Counted from the stretch's first letter, positions 8,401 through 19,209 are shown. The stretch is DNA of 33,226 nt from Beijerinckiaceae bacterium (GCA_947476075.1 CANJPM010000013.1:1-33226); one strand, 5' to 3'. Program-made: numbers and translations. Notes: generated from the sequence alone by a model not told the origin.

Positions 8401-11352
8401 TCAGCGCGCAAGCAACGCCTTAAAGATGCGCCGCACTTCAATGCGTCGCTCAAGGAGCTCACGCTCCACACGGGGAAAGTCCGGCGAGTGCGCAGCCGCC
8501 GCAATGCGCCGCAGAACGCCTGCCCCGGCCTCTCCGGGATCAAAGGGACCATCAATAGCCAGACGAACCATCTGCGTCACTGCTCCATAAAGAGCATGAG
8601 CCAGCGTCAACTGCTCCACTTGCGCGAGCGTCAAAAAGCCCAGGCGCCCCGCACGGGCGAAGACGCCGGACGTCGAGACGTCCAGAATATCCGGCGCGTC
8701 CGCAGCGTGCCGCAGCGACAGATATTGCGCGATGAATTCCAGATCTATCAGCCCGCCGGAGGCGAGCTTCAAATCCCACGCGTCGTCCTCGCCTTTTTCC
8801 TGCGCGATTAAGGCGCGCATGTCGCGCACGTCTTCTCGCAAAGCCGTCTCGTCGCGGCGTCGATGCAACACATTCGCGGTCGCGGCCGCTATGTCAGCGC
8901 CCAATGTGTCATCGCCGGCTATCTGACGCGCACGCGTGAGCGCCATATGCTCCCAGGTCTCGGCTTCGCTCTGCTGATAATCGTGGAAGCTTCCAAGTTT
9001 GGTGGCGACGGGCCCCTGCCGACCCGACGGACGCAGGCGCATATCGACTTCATAAAGAGGCCCGCGCCGCGTGGAGACAGTCAGAGCCGAGATCAATCGT
9101 TGCGTAAGGCGCGTGTAATATTGCGTAGCATGCAAAGGGCGGGCGCCGTCGGAATCCGCGCGCTCGGGATCAAAATCATAGAGCAGGATCACATCCAGAT
9201 CGGACGCCGCAGTCATCTCGCGTGAACCTAGTTTTCCCATCCCCAGAACGGCGCAACGACCGCCTGGCACAATTCCATGATCACGACGAAACACGTCCTC
9301 TACGTGAACCAGGCAAGCGCGCACCATCGCGCCGGCAAGCGCGGAATAGGCCGGCCCCGCAGCGATGGCGTCAATCGATCCTGAGAGGACACGCACGCCG
9401 ATCAAAAACATTTCCTCTTTGGCGACATCGCGTATGTCGTCGAGAAACGCTTCGGTGCTTGGAGCCTGCGCCTGCACGCGCGCAAGGCGCGCATCGTAGT
9501 AAGCTTCATTAGGTTGGGCGCTTAGCAACGTAGGGTCGATGGCTGCGTCCAGCACATGCGGGCGCTGCGTGACGACATGAGCGAGACGCGGCGCGCCTCC
9601 CAGTATGTCGCCGAACAATTCGCGCACGCGATCGTTCGATTTCAGGATTGAAAACAATTCAACAGCCGCCGGCATTTTCGCCAGCGCCATATCAAAGGCG
9701 GCGAGCGCTGCATCCGGGTCGCCGCTACCGGAAAAAGATTCCAGCAGCCCCGGCACAAGCTCCGTCAACACCTCGCGTGCTCGCGCGCTTTGTACCGCGG
9801 CGCGTCGGCCAAAGTGCCAGCCGCGAACAGTCTCGGTGGCCCGCGCAGGATCGGTAAAGCCCATAGCGCGCAGGGTTTCGAGCGTCTCTGGATCATCGGA
9901 GACGCCGGTGAACACAAGATTGCCTGCGCCGCTGTCAAGACCGGGCGCGTGTTCAAACAGGCGCGCATAATGATGTTCGACGCGCAGCATCTGCGCGGTA
10001 AGCGCTTCGGAGAAAGCTGCCTCAGTGTCATAGCCGCAGAAGCGGGCAAAGCGCTCCAGCTCATCAGGCTCGCTGGGCAGGCGCTGCGTCTGTTCGTCCG
10101 CGATCATCTGCAAGCGATGTTCAATCGTACGCAGATAGCAATAGGCGATTGAGAGATCGGCCACTGCATCCTGTGTCACCCAACCGTCTTTCTGAAGCTC
10201 CACGAGCATTTCGAGCGTGCGCGATCCACGCAATTGTTGGCGCCGACCACCAAAGATGAGTTGCTGCGTTTGGACGAAAAACTCGATCTCGCGAATGCCG
10301 CCGCGACCAAGCTTCACATCGTGCCCGGCGACTGCGATATCGGCGAACCCGCGCACGGCGTGAATTTGCCGCTTCATGGCGTGAATGTCGGCGATCGCTG
10401 CAAAGTCAAAATATTTGCGCCAGACGAAAGGCGCAAGATCAGCAAGGAACCGCTCTCCAACAGCGATATCTCCCGCCACCGGCCGCGCCTTGATGAAGGC
10501 GGCGCGCTCCCAGTTCTGCCCAAGCGTCTCATAATAATCGAAAGCGGCAGGAAGTGAAATCGCGACGCTGGTGGAGCCAGGGTCAGGCCTCAGCCGCAAA
10601 TCCACGCGCAGGGCATAGCCGTCCCCTGTCCTCTCCTGCAGCAGCTTCGCCAGCGCCTGCGTTATTCTCACAAAGACAGGTCCTGGCGCAGAATCTTCCG
10701 GCAAACTAGCCGCGTCGGGATCGAAGAACGCCACGAGATCGACGTCGCTGGAATAGTTCAACTCGCGGGAGCCATGTTTTCCAAGCGCGAGAATAACCAG
10801 ACCGCAGCCGTCCTCGGGGTCGTCAAGATTGGCAATGTTCAAACGCCCCCCAGCGGCGGCGCGACGCAACAGATAGCGCAGAGCGCCGGAGACGGAGGCG
10901 TCGGCCAGATCCGACAACGCCCGCGTCACGGCCACCAGATCCCACACGCCGCCGATGTCAGCTAAAGCAATCAGCAGATGCGCGCTCTGTTTAGCGGCGC
11001 GCAGTGCGATCATCGTCTCCTCATCCTCAGCGGCCCGATCGCACGCGTCGCGAAGTTCGCCAAGGCAATGAGAAAGCGCCTCGGCAGGCGTAGACCGCAA
11101 CAGCGCCAGAAGCCGTTTCGGCTGCGCCTCAGCCAACCGCCAAAGGTAGGGCGAATGCCCGGCAAGCCCCAGCAGAAGATCAGCTACCGGTTTGCGCTTC
11201 AGGAGAATAGCAAGCTCGGGACCGCCCGCTTGCGTCAACTCCTTCAGGCGCGCACGGGCGGCGACCAGATCAACGGGCTTGGGCGCATCATGGATTGAAT
11301 CGCCGAGGGGCTTATCGGCATTTACGCTCGTCGCTCTGGTGCTTGGCATCAT
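8401..11352 (-). CDS. glnE: bifunctional glutamine synthetase adenylyltransferase/adenylyl-removing enzyme
   Basis: Two nucleotidyltransferase domains (GKHGSRELNYSSDVDLVAFFD; GMGKLGSREMTAASDLDVILLYDFD); 983 aa. Confidence 0.96.
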   Translation of the reverse strand: MMPSTRATSVNADKPLGDSIHDAPKPVDLVAARARLKELTQAGGPELAILLKRKPVADLLLGLAGHSPYLWRLAEAQPKRLLALLRSTPAEALSHCLGELRDACDRAAEDEETMIALRAAKQSAHLLIALADIGGVWDLVAVTRALSDLADASVSGALRYLLRRAAAGGRLNIANLDDPEDGCGLVILALGKHGSRELNYSSDVDLVAFFDPDAASLPEDSAPGPVFVRITQALAKLLQERTGDGYALRVDLRLRPDPGSTSVAISLPAAFDYYETLGQNWERAAFIKARPVAGDIAVGERFLADLAPFVWRKYFDFAAIADIHAMKRQIHAVRGFADIAVAGHDVKLGRGGIREIEFFVQTQQLIFGGRRQQLRGSRTLEMLVELQKDGWVTQDAVADLSIAYCYLRTIEHRLQMIADEQTQRLPSEPDELERFARFCGYDTEAAFSEALTAQMLRVEHHYARLFEHAPGLDSGAGNLVFTGVSDDPETLETLRAMGFTDPARATETVRGWHFGRRAAVQSARAREVLTELVPGLLESFSGSGDPDAALAAFDMALAKMPAAVELFSILKSNDRVRELFGDILGGAPRLAHVVTQRPHVLDAAIDPTLLSAQPNEAYYDARLARVQAQAPSTEAFLDDIRDVAKEEMFLIGVRVLSGSIDAIAAGPAYSALAGAMVRACLVHVEDVFRRDHGIVPGGRCAVLGMGKLGSREMTAASDLDVILLYDFDPERADSDGARPLHATQYYTRLTQRLISALTVSTRRGPLYEVDMRLRPSGRQGPVATKLGSFHDYQQSEAETWEHMALTRARQIAGDDTLGADIAAATANVLHRRRDETALREDVRDMRALIAQEKGEDDAWDLKLASGGLIDLEFIAQYLSLRHAADAPDILDVSTSGVFARAGRLGFLTLAQVEQLTLAHALYGAVTQMVRLAIDGPFDPGEAGAGVLRRIAAAAHSPDFPRVERELLERRIEVRRIFKALLAR

Positions 11353-12759
11353 TCAGTCCAGGGGGTTCGCCTCGGCCGCAGCCGCAGGGATGACGACGAC
11401 AATTCGAAGACCGGGCTCGTTGTCTTCAATTTTCACCATACCATTGTGAAGACCTGCGACCGCAGCCACAAGCGACAGGCCAAGACCTGAGCCGGGGCGC
11501 GAGCGCGAACCCTCCAGCCGCACGAAACGTCCAAAGACCCGCTCACGATCAGCGGCAGGAATGCCGGACCCCTGATCGGCGACGCTCGCCTCGACCTTGT
11601 CGCCCACGCGCTGCACACGCACCTGCACCCGAGCTCTCTGTCCTTGTTTCTGCGGCGATCCGTATTTCAGCGCGTTGTCGATCAGGTTGGCGAGCGCCTG
11701 TCCCATCAGCTCACGACTGCCGCTCACCAGCACCTCGCCGCTTGTCTCCACCACGAGATCAACGCCTGCCTCTTCGGCGACTGGCTCATAGAGTTCGGCT
11801 ACGTCCCGCGCTGACGCTGCGAGGTCGAACAGCACATGATCACCGCGCTCAGTTCCCGCCTCCAGCCGCGCGATCATCAGCAGCGCGTTGAAGATGCGGA
11901 TCAGCTGGTCGGATTCCTCAAGCATCTTTTCGAGCGCGATGCGGTAATCGCTGGATTGGTTCGCGTTACGCAGCGCTTCCTCAGCGCGATTGCGCAAGCG
12001 GGTCAGCGGCGTCTTGAGATCGTGGGCGATATTATCGGAGACTTCGCGAACGCCGGCCATCAGCTCCTGAATGCGCTCCAGCATCTCGTTGAGGTTGGCG
12101 GCGAGACGATCCAGCTCGTCGTTGGCGCCGGCCAGCGGCAATCTTTGGGCAAGATCGCCCTGCATGATGGAACGGGCGCTTTCGCTGATCGCCTCCACCC
12201 GTCGCAAAACGCGGCGCGCTACGAACAATCCGCCAAGCGTTCCGATCACGACCAGCCAGAACAGCGAGGTGAGCAATGCGCCGCCCATCACATTGCGCAA
12301 GCTTTCGCGATCTTCCAGATCGCGGCCAACAAGCAGGCGAAAGCCGCCGGGCAGAAGGAAAATCCGCGCCAGCGCCCGACGATCGATCGCGCTTTCGCCA
12401 ACCCGCTCATACGAGGTTTCGCGCACGCCGGGCTGGAGCAACACGTCCGGCGGCAGGCTTTTGATATTGCCGGAAATCGTCTGGCCCTGAAAGTTCGTGA
12501 CCAGATAGAGCGAGGCGCCGGGTTGGCGCACACGCCGCTCCACAACATCAACGAGACGACGAATGCCGCCTTGAGCATATTGTTCGGACAGGCCGTTGAT
12601 CTCGGCCTCAACGGTGGCTCCAATCTGCTCGTCGATCAGGCGCCCGACACTCCACGACACCCATGTCATGACGACGCTGGCTCCAATCGCAAACGCGACC
12701 AGATAGCCTAGCGAAAGCTTGAAAGCGGTTGTGCGAAAGAGCTTACCGAGCGCTGTCAC
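11353..12759 (-). CDS. sensor histidine kinase (HAMP, HisKA, HATPase)
   Basis: VSDNIAHDLKTPLTRLRNRAEEAL H-box, RPGSGLGLSLV G2 box, two TM segments. Confidence 0.92.
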   Translation of the reverse strand: MTALGKLFRTTAFKLSLGYLVAFAIGASVVMTWVSWSVGRLIDEQIGATVEAEINGLSEQYAQGGIRRLVDVVERRVRQPGASLYLVTNFQGQTISGNIKSLPPDVLLQPGVRETSYERVGESAIDRRALARIFLLPGGFRLLVGRDLEDRESLRNVMGGALLTSLFWLVVIGTLGGLFVARRVLRRVEAISESARSIMQGDLAQRLPLAGANDELDRLAANLNEMLERIQELMAGVREVSDNIAHDLKTPLTRLRNRAEEALRNANQSSDYRIALEKMLEESDQLIRIFNALLMIARLEAGTERGDHVLFDLAASARDVAELYEPVAEEAGVDLVVETSGEVLVSGSRELMGQALANLIDNALKYGSPQKQGQRARVQVRVQRVGDKVEASVADQGSGIPAADRERVFGRFVRLEGSRSRPGSGLGLSLVAAVAGLHNGMVKIEDNEPGLRIVVVIPAAAAEANPLD

Positions 12760-13435
12760 GGATCATGTATCCAGAGCCGCGCACAGTTTGCAAAAGTGGA
12801 GCATCAAAACCCTTGTCGATCTTCGATCGCAAGCGCGAGACATGCACGTCGATCACATTGGTCTGCGGGTCGAAATGATAATCCCACACATTTTCCAGCA
12901 GCATTGTGCGCGTCACCACCTGCCCGGCGTGCTGCATGAGATATTCGAGCAAGCGATATTCTCGCGGTTGAAGCGTAATTTCTTTGCCGTTGCGGGTAAG
13001 CTTATGCCCTAGGCGATCAAGCTCCAGCTCGCCAACGCGCAGCGTGGTTGGACTGGCGCCGCCGCCGCCCTTGCGTCGCGCCAGAACCTCGACGCGGGCC
13101 AGCAATTCGGAAAAAGCGTAAGGCTTGGCGAGATAATCGTCGCCCCCGGCCCGCAGGCCTTTCACGCGATCATCGACCTGACCAAGCGCTGAAACGATCA
13201 GCGCCGGCGTCTCGATTTTTTGCTGGCGCAAGCCGCCGATCAGCGACAGTCCATCCATTTTGGGCAACATGCGATCAACAATCAGCACGTCGTAACCACC
13301 GTCGGTCGCACGCGCATAGCCTTCCAGTCCATCGCCAACACATTCAGCGAGGTGGCCGGCTTCACGAAACGCCTTCGCGAGATAACCGGCGGCTTCCTGA
13401 TCGTCTTCGATAATGAGAATGCGCATCCCCGACAT
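12743..13435 (-). CDS. OmpR/PhoB family response regulator
   Basis: MRILIIEDDQEAAGYLAKAF receiver plus winged-helix C-terminus TNVIDVHVSRLRSKIDKGFDAPLLQTVRGSGYMI; overlaps the kinase start by 17 nt. Confidence 0.93.
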   Translation of the reverse strand: MSGMRILIIEDDQEAAGYLAKAFREAGHLAECVGDGLEGYARATDGGYDVLIVDRMLPKMDGLSLIGGLRQQKIETPALIVSALGQVDDRVKGLRAGGDDYLAKPYAFSELLARVEVLARRKGGGGASPTTLRVGELELDRLGHKLTRNGKEITLQPREYRLLEYLMQHAGQVVTRTMLLENVWDYHFDPQTNVIDVHVSRLRSKIDKGFDAPLLQTVRGSGYMIRDSAR

Positions 13436-13451
13436 ATAGCAATCCTTTTTG

Positions 13452-13487
13452 AAAAACGGCAGGCCCGTTGGGGAAACCAGCCTGCCG
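13452..13487 (-). terminator. Rho-independent terminator downstream of the degP-like gene
   Basis: Minus strand reads CGGCAGGC-(15 nt)-GCCTGCCG-TTTTT: perfect 8-bp GC-rich stem followed by T5. Confidence 0.78.
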
Positions 13488-13512
13488 CGTCCTAAGCGGC
13501 CGATAGACTTTA

Positions 13513-15039
13513 TCAGCCCGGGCTCACGGGCAGCGCCACAAAGCGCGTGGAATCGCCGGTGCGCACGCGCATCAGCACGCTCTTGCGGTCGCTGCGACGC
13601 GCCTCACGCACGGCGTCGGCCACTTCAGCCGGCCGCGTGACAGGCTTGCCTGCGACATCGACGATCACGTCGCCTTCACGCAGCCCCTGCCGAGCGGCAG
13701 GGCTTGCAGGGTCCACTTCTGCGACCGTCACTCCGCCCCGTCCAGGCGCGAGCCGCAACCCAAGGCGCGGGCCCTCCAGGCGGTCCAGATCTTCACTTTG
13801 ACGCCCGGGCGCAGATTGTGCGCTGGCGGCCTGATCCGGCAAGGCGCCGAGCGTGATTTCCACACTCGCCTCTCGTCCGCCCCGCAGATATGAGATCTGG
13901 GCTTTCTTCTCAGGACCAAGCGCCGCGATCTTGCGGGACAGCTCGCGCGCCGCCTCAATCGGCTCGCCGTTCACCGCAACGATCACGTCGCCTGAACGAA
14001 GGCCAGCTTTGGCAGCAGGCGTGTTTGGCTGCGCGTCGGCGACCAGCGCGCCCTTGCTTGTTTTCAAGTGCAGAGAATCCGCCAATTCCGGTGTGATCGC
14101 CTGAATTTGCACCCCGATAAACCCGCGCTCCACGCGCCCATGTTCACGCAAGGAGCCGATCACGTCGCGCGCCACAGATGCGGGAATAGCGAACCCAATG
14201 CCGACGCTGCCGCCAGATGGCGAATAGATCGCTGTGTTCACGCCAACAACGCGGCCGTAAACGTCAAACGTCGGGCCGCCGGAATTACCGCGATTCACCG
14301 GCGCGTCGATCTGCAGGAAATCGTCGTAGGGACCAGCGCCGATGTCGCGGCCACGCGCCGAAATGATGCCAGCCGTCACCGTGCCGCCAAGACCGAACGG
14401 ATTACCCACCGCCAGAACCCAATCGCCCACACGCGGCGAACCATCCGTCCATTCGGTGAACGGAAACTGGCCGGCCTCTATGATCTTCAGCAAAGCAAGA
14501 TCGGTCTTCTCGTCCGTTCCCACCACTTTTGCGTGAAGGTTGCGGCCATCATCGAGGCCCAGAACGACCTCCTGCGCGTTCTTCACAACGTGATTGTTGG
14601 TGACGACGTAGCCATCTCCCGAGATTATGAATCCTGACCCCTGCGCCATGGACTGCCGAGCGGGACCGCCGCGCCGCATGCCGGGGGCGCCCCCTTCGCC
14701 AAAGCGGCGAAAGAAACGCTCCAGCGGGTCTCCTGGCTGAAGGCCAGGCATGCCGGTGCTTTCGCTATCCTCCGCCGCCTCACCTAAACGCACGCGAACG
14801 GAGACGACCGCACCCTTCACGCGATCGATCACGTCAGCGAAGGATGGAACGACGCCAGGAATGGCGACCGGCGCCGTCGCCCGCTGAGTCTGCAGCTGTG
14901 CTGCGCTCTGGGCATAGGCGGGAGAAAGAATTGAGGTCGCACCAAGCGAACCGCCCAGCGTCAACGCTGCGGCCGCACCCAGCAAAAGCTGGCGCAGCGC
15001 GCGGGGGCCGGCGGGAAAAGATTGGAACGCATTCGTCAT
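13513..15039 (-). CDS. degP: Do/DegP (HtrA) family periplasmic serine endoprotease with two PDZ domains
   Basis: Signal peptide; catalytic motifs TNNHVV, DLALLKI, NRGNSGGPTFD; AGGAG ribosome binding site upstream of ATG 15039. Confidence 0.93.
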   Translation of the reverse strand: MTNAFQSFPAGPRALRQLLLGAAAALTLGGSLGATSILSPAYAQSAAQLQTQRATAPVAIPGVVPSFADVIDRVKGAVVSVRVRLGEAAEDSESTGMPGLQPGDPLERFFRRFGEGGAPGMRRGGPARQSMAQGSGFIISGDGYVVTNNHVVKNAQEVVLGLDDGRNLHAKVVGTDEKTDLALLKIIEAGQFPFTEWTDGSPRVGDWVLAVGNPFGLGGTVTAGIISARGRDIGAGPYDDFLQIDAPVNRGNSGGPTFDVYGRVVGVNTAIYSPSGGSVGIGFAIPASVARDVIGSLREHGRVERGFIGVQIQAITPELADSLHLKTSKGALVADAQPNTPAAKAGLRSGDVIVAVNGEPIEAARELSRKIAALGPEKKAQISYLRGGREASVEITLGALPDQAASAQSAPGRQSEDLDRLEGPRLGLRLAPGRGGVTVAEVDPASPAARQGLREGDVIVDVAGKPVTRPAEVADAVREARRSDRKSVLMRVRTGDSTRFVALPVSPG

Positions 15040-15152
15040 GGTCATCTCCTGAAGCTGAGCCGCCAGCGAGCCGGCGACAATCGGAAGATGACGCATGCGA
15101 GCTTAAACGCCCGTGGCCGTGAGATGAATTTTTAGTAAGAGAGACCTCAACC

Positions 15153-15617
15153 TTACGCGCGTTCTGACAGCGCCTTATCCAGCTCTCGCCGCTCCGCCTC
15201 GCTCAATGGCGGCGTCTGCGCCAGCGTCCGGCGACGTCGCGCGCTCATTAGGAGCCAGCCCAAGCCCAGAGCGAACAGCACGCCGGGGGAGGACCACAGC
15301 AGCAGCGTGCTCGCGTTGACCGGGGGTTTGAGCAAAACAAAATCGCCGTAGCGGGCGACCACATAGCGCATGACGCCAGCGTCGTCGTCGCCCGCCTGAA
15401 GGCGCTCGCGCACCACCAAACGCAGATCGCGGGCAAGCGGCGCGTTTGAATCGTCAATGGACTGGTTCTGACACACCAGACACCGGAGGCCGGCAGACAA
15501 AGCGCGGGCGCGGGTTTCAAGCGCCGGATCTTTCAAGATTTCGTCGGGCTGCACGGCGTGAGAGGCGGCGGGAAACGCCAGCGCCAGCAGCAGAGCGAGG
15601 GAGCGCAGCAAACGCAT
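15153..15617 (-). CDS. ccmH: cytochrome c-type biogenesis protein CcmH/CycL
   Basis: Signal peptide MRLLRSLALLLALAFPAASHA and LRCLVCQNQSIDDSNAPLARDLR motif. Confidence 0.93.
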   Translation of the reverse strand: MRLLRSLALLLALAFPAASHAVQPDEILKDPALETRARALSAGLRCLVCQNQSIDDSNAPLARDLRLVVRERLQAGDDDAGVMRYVVARYGDFVLLKPPVNASTLLLWSSPGVLFALGLGWLLMSARRRRTLAQTPPLSEAERRELDKALSERA

Positions 15618-15621
15618 GGGT

Positions 15622-17607
15622 CTATTCCGCCGGCTGGGGCGCAGCGCCCGAGGCTTTGGGTTTAGCGCGCCGCGCCACGCCGATGCGCAGACGCCTGTCC
15701 GCCAGCGAGATTCCGCCGCCAAGGAACATCACGAGGGCGCCAAGCCAGATAAGCGCAACATACGGCTTCCAATACATGCGCACGTCGATTGAACCATCGG
15801 GGCTTTGCTCGGGCACGACGATATGAACCTGACCCAGATTGATGGTCATCAGACCAGCATCCGTTGTCGTCATGCGGCGGGCGCCGTAGAATTTGCGCGA
15901 GGGGTTCATGGTACCAATCACCACGCCCGCTGAGCGCACGGTCATAATTGCGACTGTCTCTGAATAATTGGGCCCGGCGCGCTCATGCACGCCCTGCAAT
16001 TGCACTGAATAAGGCCCCAGCTCAGCGACGTCTCCGGCGCGCATGGACACGACGCGCTCAACGCCCCAGCCGGTCGCCGCAATGCCCAGCAGTGAAACAC
16101 CAATGCCAGCGTGGGCCAGCGTCGTGCCCCAAGCCGACAGCGGTAGGCCAATCGCGCGCCGCAGGAAAGCGGCGGGCGCAAAACCTCCGCCGGTGATGCG
16201 ACCAAAAATATCAACGAACGCACCGACGATGGCAAAGACTGCCAGGCCGGCGCAGGCAGCAGCCAGAGCCGGTTCGCCATGGATTGCGGCGAACAGGACG
16301 CCGCCAACGAGAGCGACGCCAAATGCAAACGTCAAGCGCTGCGCTGCGCCCAGCAAATCTCCGCGTTTCCACGCCAGCATCTGCCCAAACGGCATGATGA
16401 CGAACAGCGGCAGGAAAACCAAACCAACCGTGAGATTAAAGAACGGAGGACCAACGGAGATTTTTTCTTCTGTCAGCGCCTCAAGCGCGAGCGGGTAGAG
16501 CGTGCCCACAAGAACAGTCGCGCAGCTAATGGTCAGAAGCAGATTGTTCAGCACCAGCGCGCCTTCGCGCGACACGGGAGCAAACAATCCGCCGGGCTTC
16601 AACGCTTGCGCGCGCAACGCAAACAGCGCCAGCGAGCCGCCAATGAAAAATACAAGGATCATAAGGATGAACACGCCTCGCTGCGGATCGCTGGCGAACG
16701 AATGCACCGAGGTCAACACGCCAGAGCGCACAAGGAACGTGCCAAGCAGCGAGAGCGAAAAGGCGAGAATGGCGAGAAAGATCGTCCATACCTTCAGGGC
16801 GTCGCGCTTCTCCATCACCAGCGCGGAATGCAGCAGAGCGGTGGCCGCCATCCATGGCATCAGCGAAGCGTTTTCCACCGGATCCCAGAACCAGAACCCG
16901 CCCCAGCCGAGCGTGTAATAGGCCCAATAGGAGCCCATAGCGATGCCCAGCGTCAGGAACATCCAGGCGATCAGCGTCCACGGCCGCACCCAGCGCGCCC
17001 ATTGCGCATCAATGCGGCCATTGATGAGAGCGGCCGCTGCGAAGGAGAACGTGATCGAGAGGCCGACATAGCCCAGATAAAGCAGCGGGGGATGGATCGC
17101 CAGCCCCGGGTCCTGAAGGATCGGGTTGAGATCGCGCCCTTCCATCGGAGCCAGAGCCGCGCGCGCGAACGGGTTCGACGTCAGCAGAATGAACAGCAGG
17201 AATGCGGCGGACACCCAGGATTGAACCGCCAGCACAGTCGCGGCCAGATCATCGGGCATCCGCTTTGCACGCAAGGCGACCAGCGCGCCAAACAACGACA
17301 GAATGAGAACCCAAAGCAGCATCGAGCCTTCGTGGTTTCCCCATACGCCCGAGATTTTATAGATCAGCGGCTTCTGCGAATGCGAGTTCTCAATCACGTT
17401 GATGAGCGAGAAATCAGACACGATATAGGCATAGGTCAGCGCGCCAAAGGACAGCGCGGTGAAAGCAAACTGCGCCAGTGCGCTCGGCGCTCCAACAGCC
17501 ATCAACGACCGGTCGTTTATGAGCGCGCCCCATAACGGTACAATGCCCTGCACCAGCGAGAGTGCGAAGGCCAGAACCAGCGCGTAATGCCCCGTTTCGA
17601 CAATCAT
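15622..17607 (-). CDS. ccmF: heme lyase CcmF/CycK
   Basis: WGNHEGSMLLW, GWGGFWFWDPVENASLMPW motifs; multi-TM. Confidence 0.96.
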   Translation of the reverse strand: MIVETGHYALVLAFALSLVQGIVPLWGALINDRSLMAVGAPSALAQFAFTALSFGALTYAYIVSDFSLINVIENSHSQKPLIYKISGVWGNHEGSMLLWVLILSLFGALVALRAKRMPDDLAATVLAVQSWVSAAFLLFILLTSNPFARAALAPMEGRDLNPILQDPGLAIHPPLLYLGYVGLSITFSFAAAALINGRIDAQWARWVRPWTLIAWMFLTLGIAMGSYWAYYTLGWGGFWFWDPVENASLMPWMAATALLHSALVMEKRDALKVWTIFLAILAFSLSLLGTFLVRSGVLTSVHSFASDPQRGVFILMILVFFIGGSLALFALRAQALKPGGLFAPVSREGALVLNNLLLTISCATVLVGTLYPLALEALTEEKISVGPPFFNLTVGLVFLPLFVIMPFGQMLAWKRGDLLGAAQRLTFAFGVALVGGVLFAAIHGEPALAAACAGLAVFAIVGAFVDIFGRITGGGFAPAAFLRRAIGLPLSAWGTTLAHAGIGVSLLGIAATGWGVERVVSMRAGDVAELGPYSVQLQGVHERAGPNYSETVAIMTVRSAGVVIGTMNPSRKFYGARRMTTTDAGLMTINLGQVHIVVPEQSPDGSIDVRMYWKPYVALIWLGALVMFLGGGISLADRRLRIGVARRAKPKASGAAPQPAE

Positions 17608-17612
17608 GCCGC

Positions 17613-18086
17613 TCACTCGACCTTTGCGGGGACGGCAGGCTTGGCGCCGGAAGCGCCATCTTGCCAATGCCCCTGCTTCCTGAGGGAATCCGCGACTTCG
17701 CGCGGCATGTAAGTTTCGTCATGCTTGGCCAGTACTGAATCGGCGCGGAAGTTTTGACCCGCCTCCAGCACGCCTTCAGCGACTACGCCCTGCCCCTCGC
17801 GGAACAGGTCCGGTAGCACGCCGTTGAAGCGGACCCGGATTTCGCTTTGGGCGTCCATCACAGTGAAGGCGACGAAACGCGAATCGCCCTTCTCGACCGA
17901 TCCGTCCTTGACCAATCCGCCAAGGCGCAAACGCACGCCGGGCTTCACATCCTTGGCCGCTATTTCGCCGGGCGTATAGAAGAAGACAATGTTGTCGCGC
18001 AGCGCAAACAGCCCAACGCCAATCGCCACGCCAAGCACGGACAGCGCGGCGGCGATCAGGACGAGGCGGCGGCTCTTGCGGGTCAT
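17613..18086 (-). CDS. ccmE: cytochrome c maturation protein CcmE/CycJ
   Basis: N-terminal [39 protein letters not shown]; heme-binding region [10 protein letters not shown]. Confidence 0.96.
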   Translation of the reverse strand: MTRKSRRLVLIAAALSVLGVAIGVGLFALRDNIVFFYTPGEIAAKDVKPGVRLRLGGLVKDGSVEKGDSRFVAFTVMDAQSEIRVRFNGVLPDLFREGQGVVAEGVLEAGQNFRADSVLAKHDETYMPREVADSLRKQGHWQDGASGAKPAVPAKVE

Positions 18087-18087
18087 T

Positions 18088-19209
18088 TTAGCCTTCCAAT
18101 CCCAATTGCCTGGCGAGCGCCGAGAGACGCTCCATCGCGCCAGAATCTTCGGCCAAAGCTCGGCGTGCCGCCGCCAGCGCCGCGGCTGCCTTCTCGCCTT
18201 CGTTCAACACCACATAGGCGCGAACAAGGCGGAGCCAACCTTCCGCATCCCTGCCGTCCTGCGCAAGGCGGGCGGCAAGGCCGTCAACCATGCCGCGAAC
18301 GGCGGTCAGGCGCTCAGGCGCCGGCATGCTGGCGATCGCCGCCGCCGCTTCGCCGGAGGGCGGCGCTATCATCGCGTCGGGAGCCGGAGCGCCGAGCCTG
18401 GCCAAACGGCCCCGCACGACGTCGGCCCAAGGGGCGCCCGGCGGCGCGGCGGCCAGCAGTTTGGTCCAGGTGTCCCGCGCTAGCGCCATGTCGCCATCTT
18501 CCTCGGCGGCGAGACCTACATAAAAACGCCCCTGCGCAAAATCGGGCTGCAAGGCCAGTGCGCGGGCTATCGCCTGCCGCGCTTCGGGGGTCATCTTGCC
18601 CTGACCCGCCATCATATGCGCTTCGGCTTGCGCGGCTTCGCGTTCGGGCGTGGCGCCGAGCAATCGGTTGGCGCGCGCCAACGCGCGGGCAGCTTCTTCG
18701 TAGCGCCCAAGCTGCATGTAAACCGGGGCGACGACGTCATAGCCGCGTCCATCCATGGGATTGGCGACCAGATGCGCCTCGATTTTGGCGACGGCCGCCA
18801 TAACATCCATTTGCTCGGGAGGCGCTTGCCGGCGCGCTGTCAGCGGCTGATCGCGCAACGCGGGCGAGCCAATGTATAGGTACAGGCCCAGCCCACCGCC
18901 AAAAACAAGCGCGAGCGTCAAAAGGGCGGCTAAGGTGCGGTTTCGCCGCAAGGCCTCCGCTTCCGCTGGCTTCGCGCTGCCGCCTATAAGGCGCCGTGCC
19001 GCCTCGGCTCGAGCAGCATCGGCGTCGTCCGCCGACATTAACCCGCGCTCAACGTCCCGCTCTATCGCTGCGAGTTCAGCGTCGTAAAACGCCACATCAG
19101 AGGCCCGCTGCGAAACAGCTTTGGCGCCCGCTGAACGGGACCGGGCCAAAGGGACGAGCACGCTCATGGCGGCTGCGAAGGTCAAAAGCGCAAAAACAAG
19201 CCAGATCAT
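18088..19209 (-). CDS. ccmI: c-type cytochrome biogenesis protein CcmI/CycH
   Basis: Two N-terminal TM segments, TPR-like region, position upstream of ccmE. Confidence 0.9.
   Translation of the reverse strand: MIWLVFALLTFAAAMSVLVPLARSRSAGAKAVSQRASDVAFYDAELAAIERDVERGLMSADDADAARAEAARRLIGGSAKPAEAEALRRNRTLAALLTLALVFGGGLGLYLYIGSPALRDQPLTARRQAPPEQMDVMAAVAKIEAHLVANPMDGRGYDVVAPVYMQLGRYEEAARALARANRLLGATPEREAAQAEAHMMAGQGKMTPEARQAIARALALQPDFAQGRFYVGLAAEEDGDMALARDTWTKLLAAAPPGAPWADVVRGRLARLGAPAPDAMIAPPSGEAAAAIASMPAPERLTAVRGMVDGLAARLAQDGRDAEGWLRLVRAYVVLNEGEKAAAALAAARRALAEDSGAMERLSALARQLGLEG

Noticed and set aside
11836-12711. 291-aa + strand ORF opposite the second histidine kinase
   Set aside because: Antisense to a well-supported kinase gene; no ribosome binding site or domain.
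16279-17535. 418-aa + strand ORF opposite ccmF
   Set aside because: Low-complexity Arg/Gln/His-rich translation mirroring the codon bias of ccmF; antisense artefact of high-GC coding DNA.
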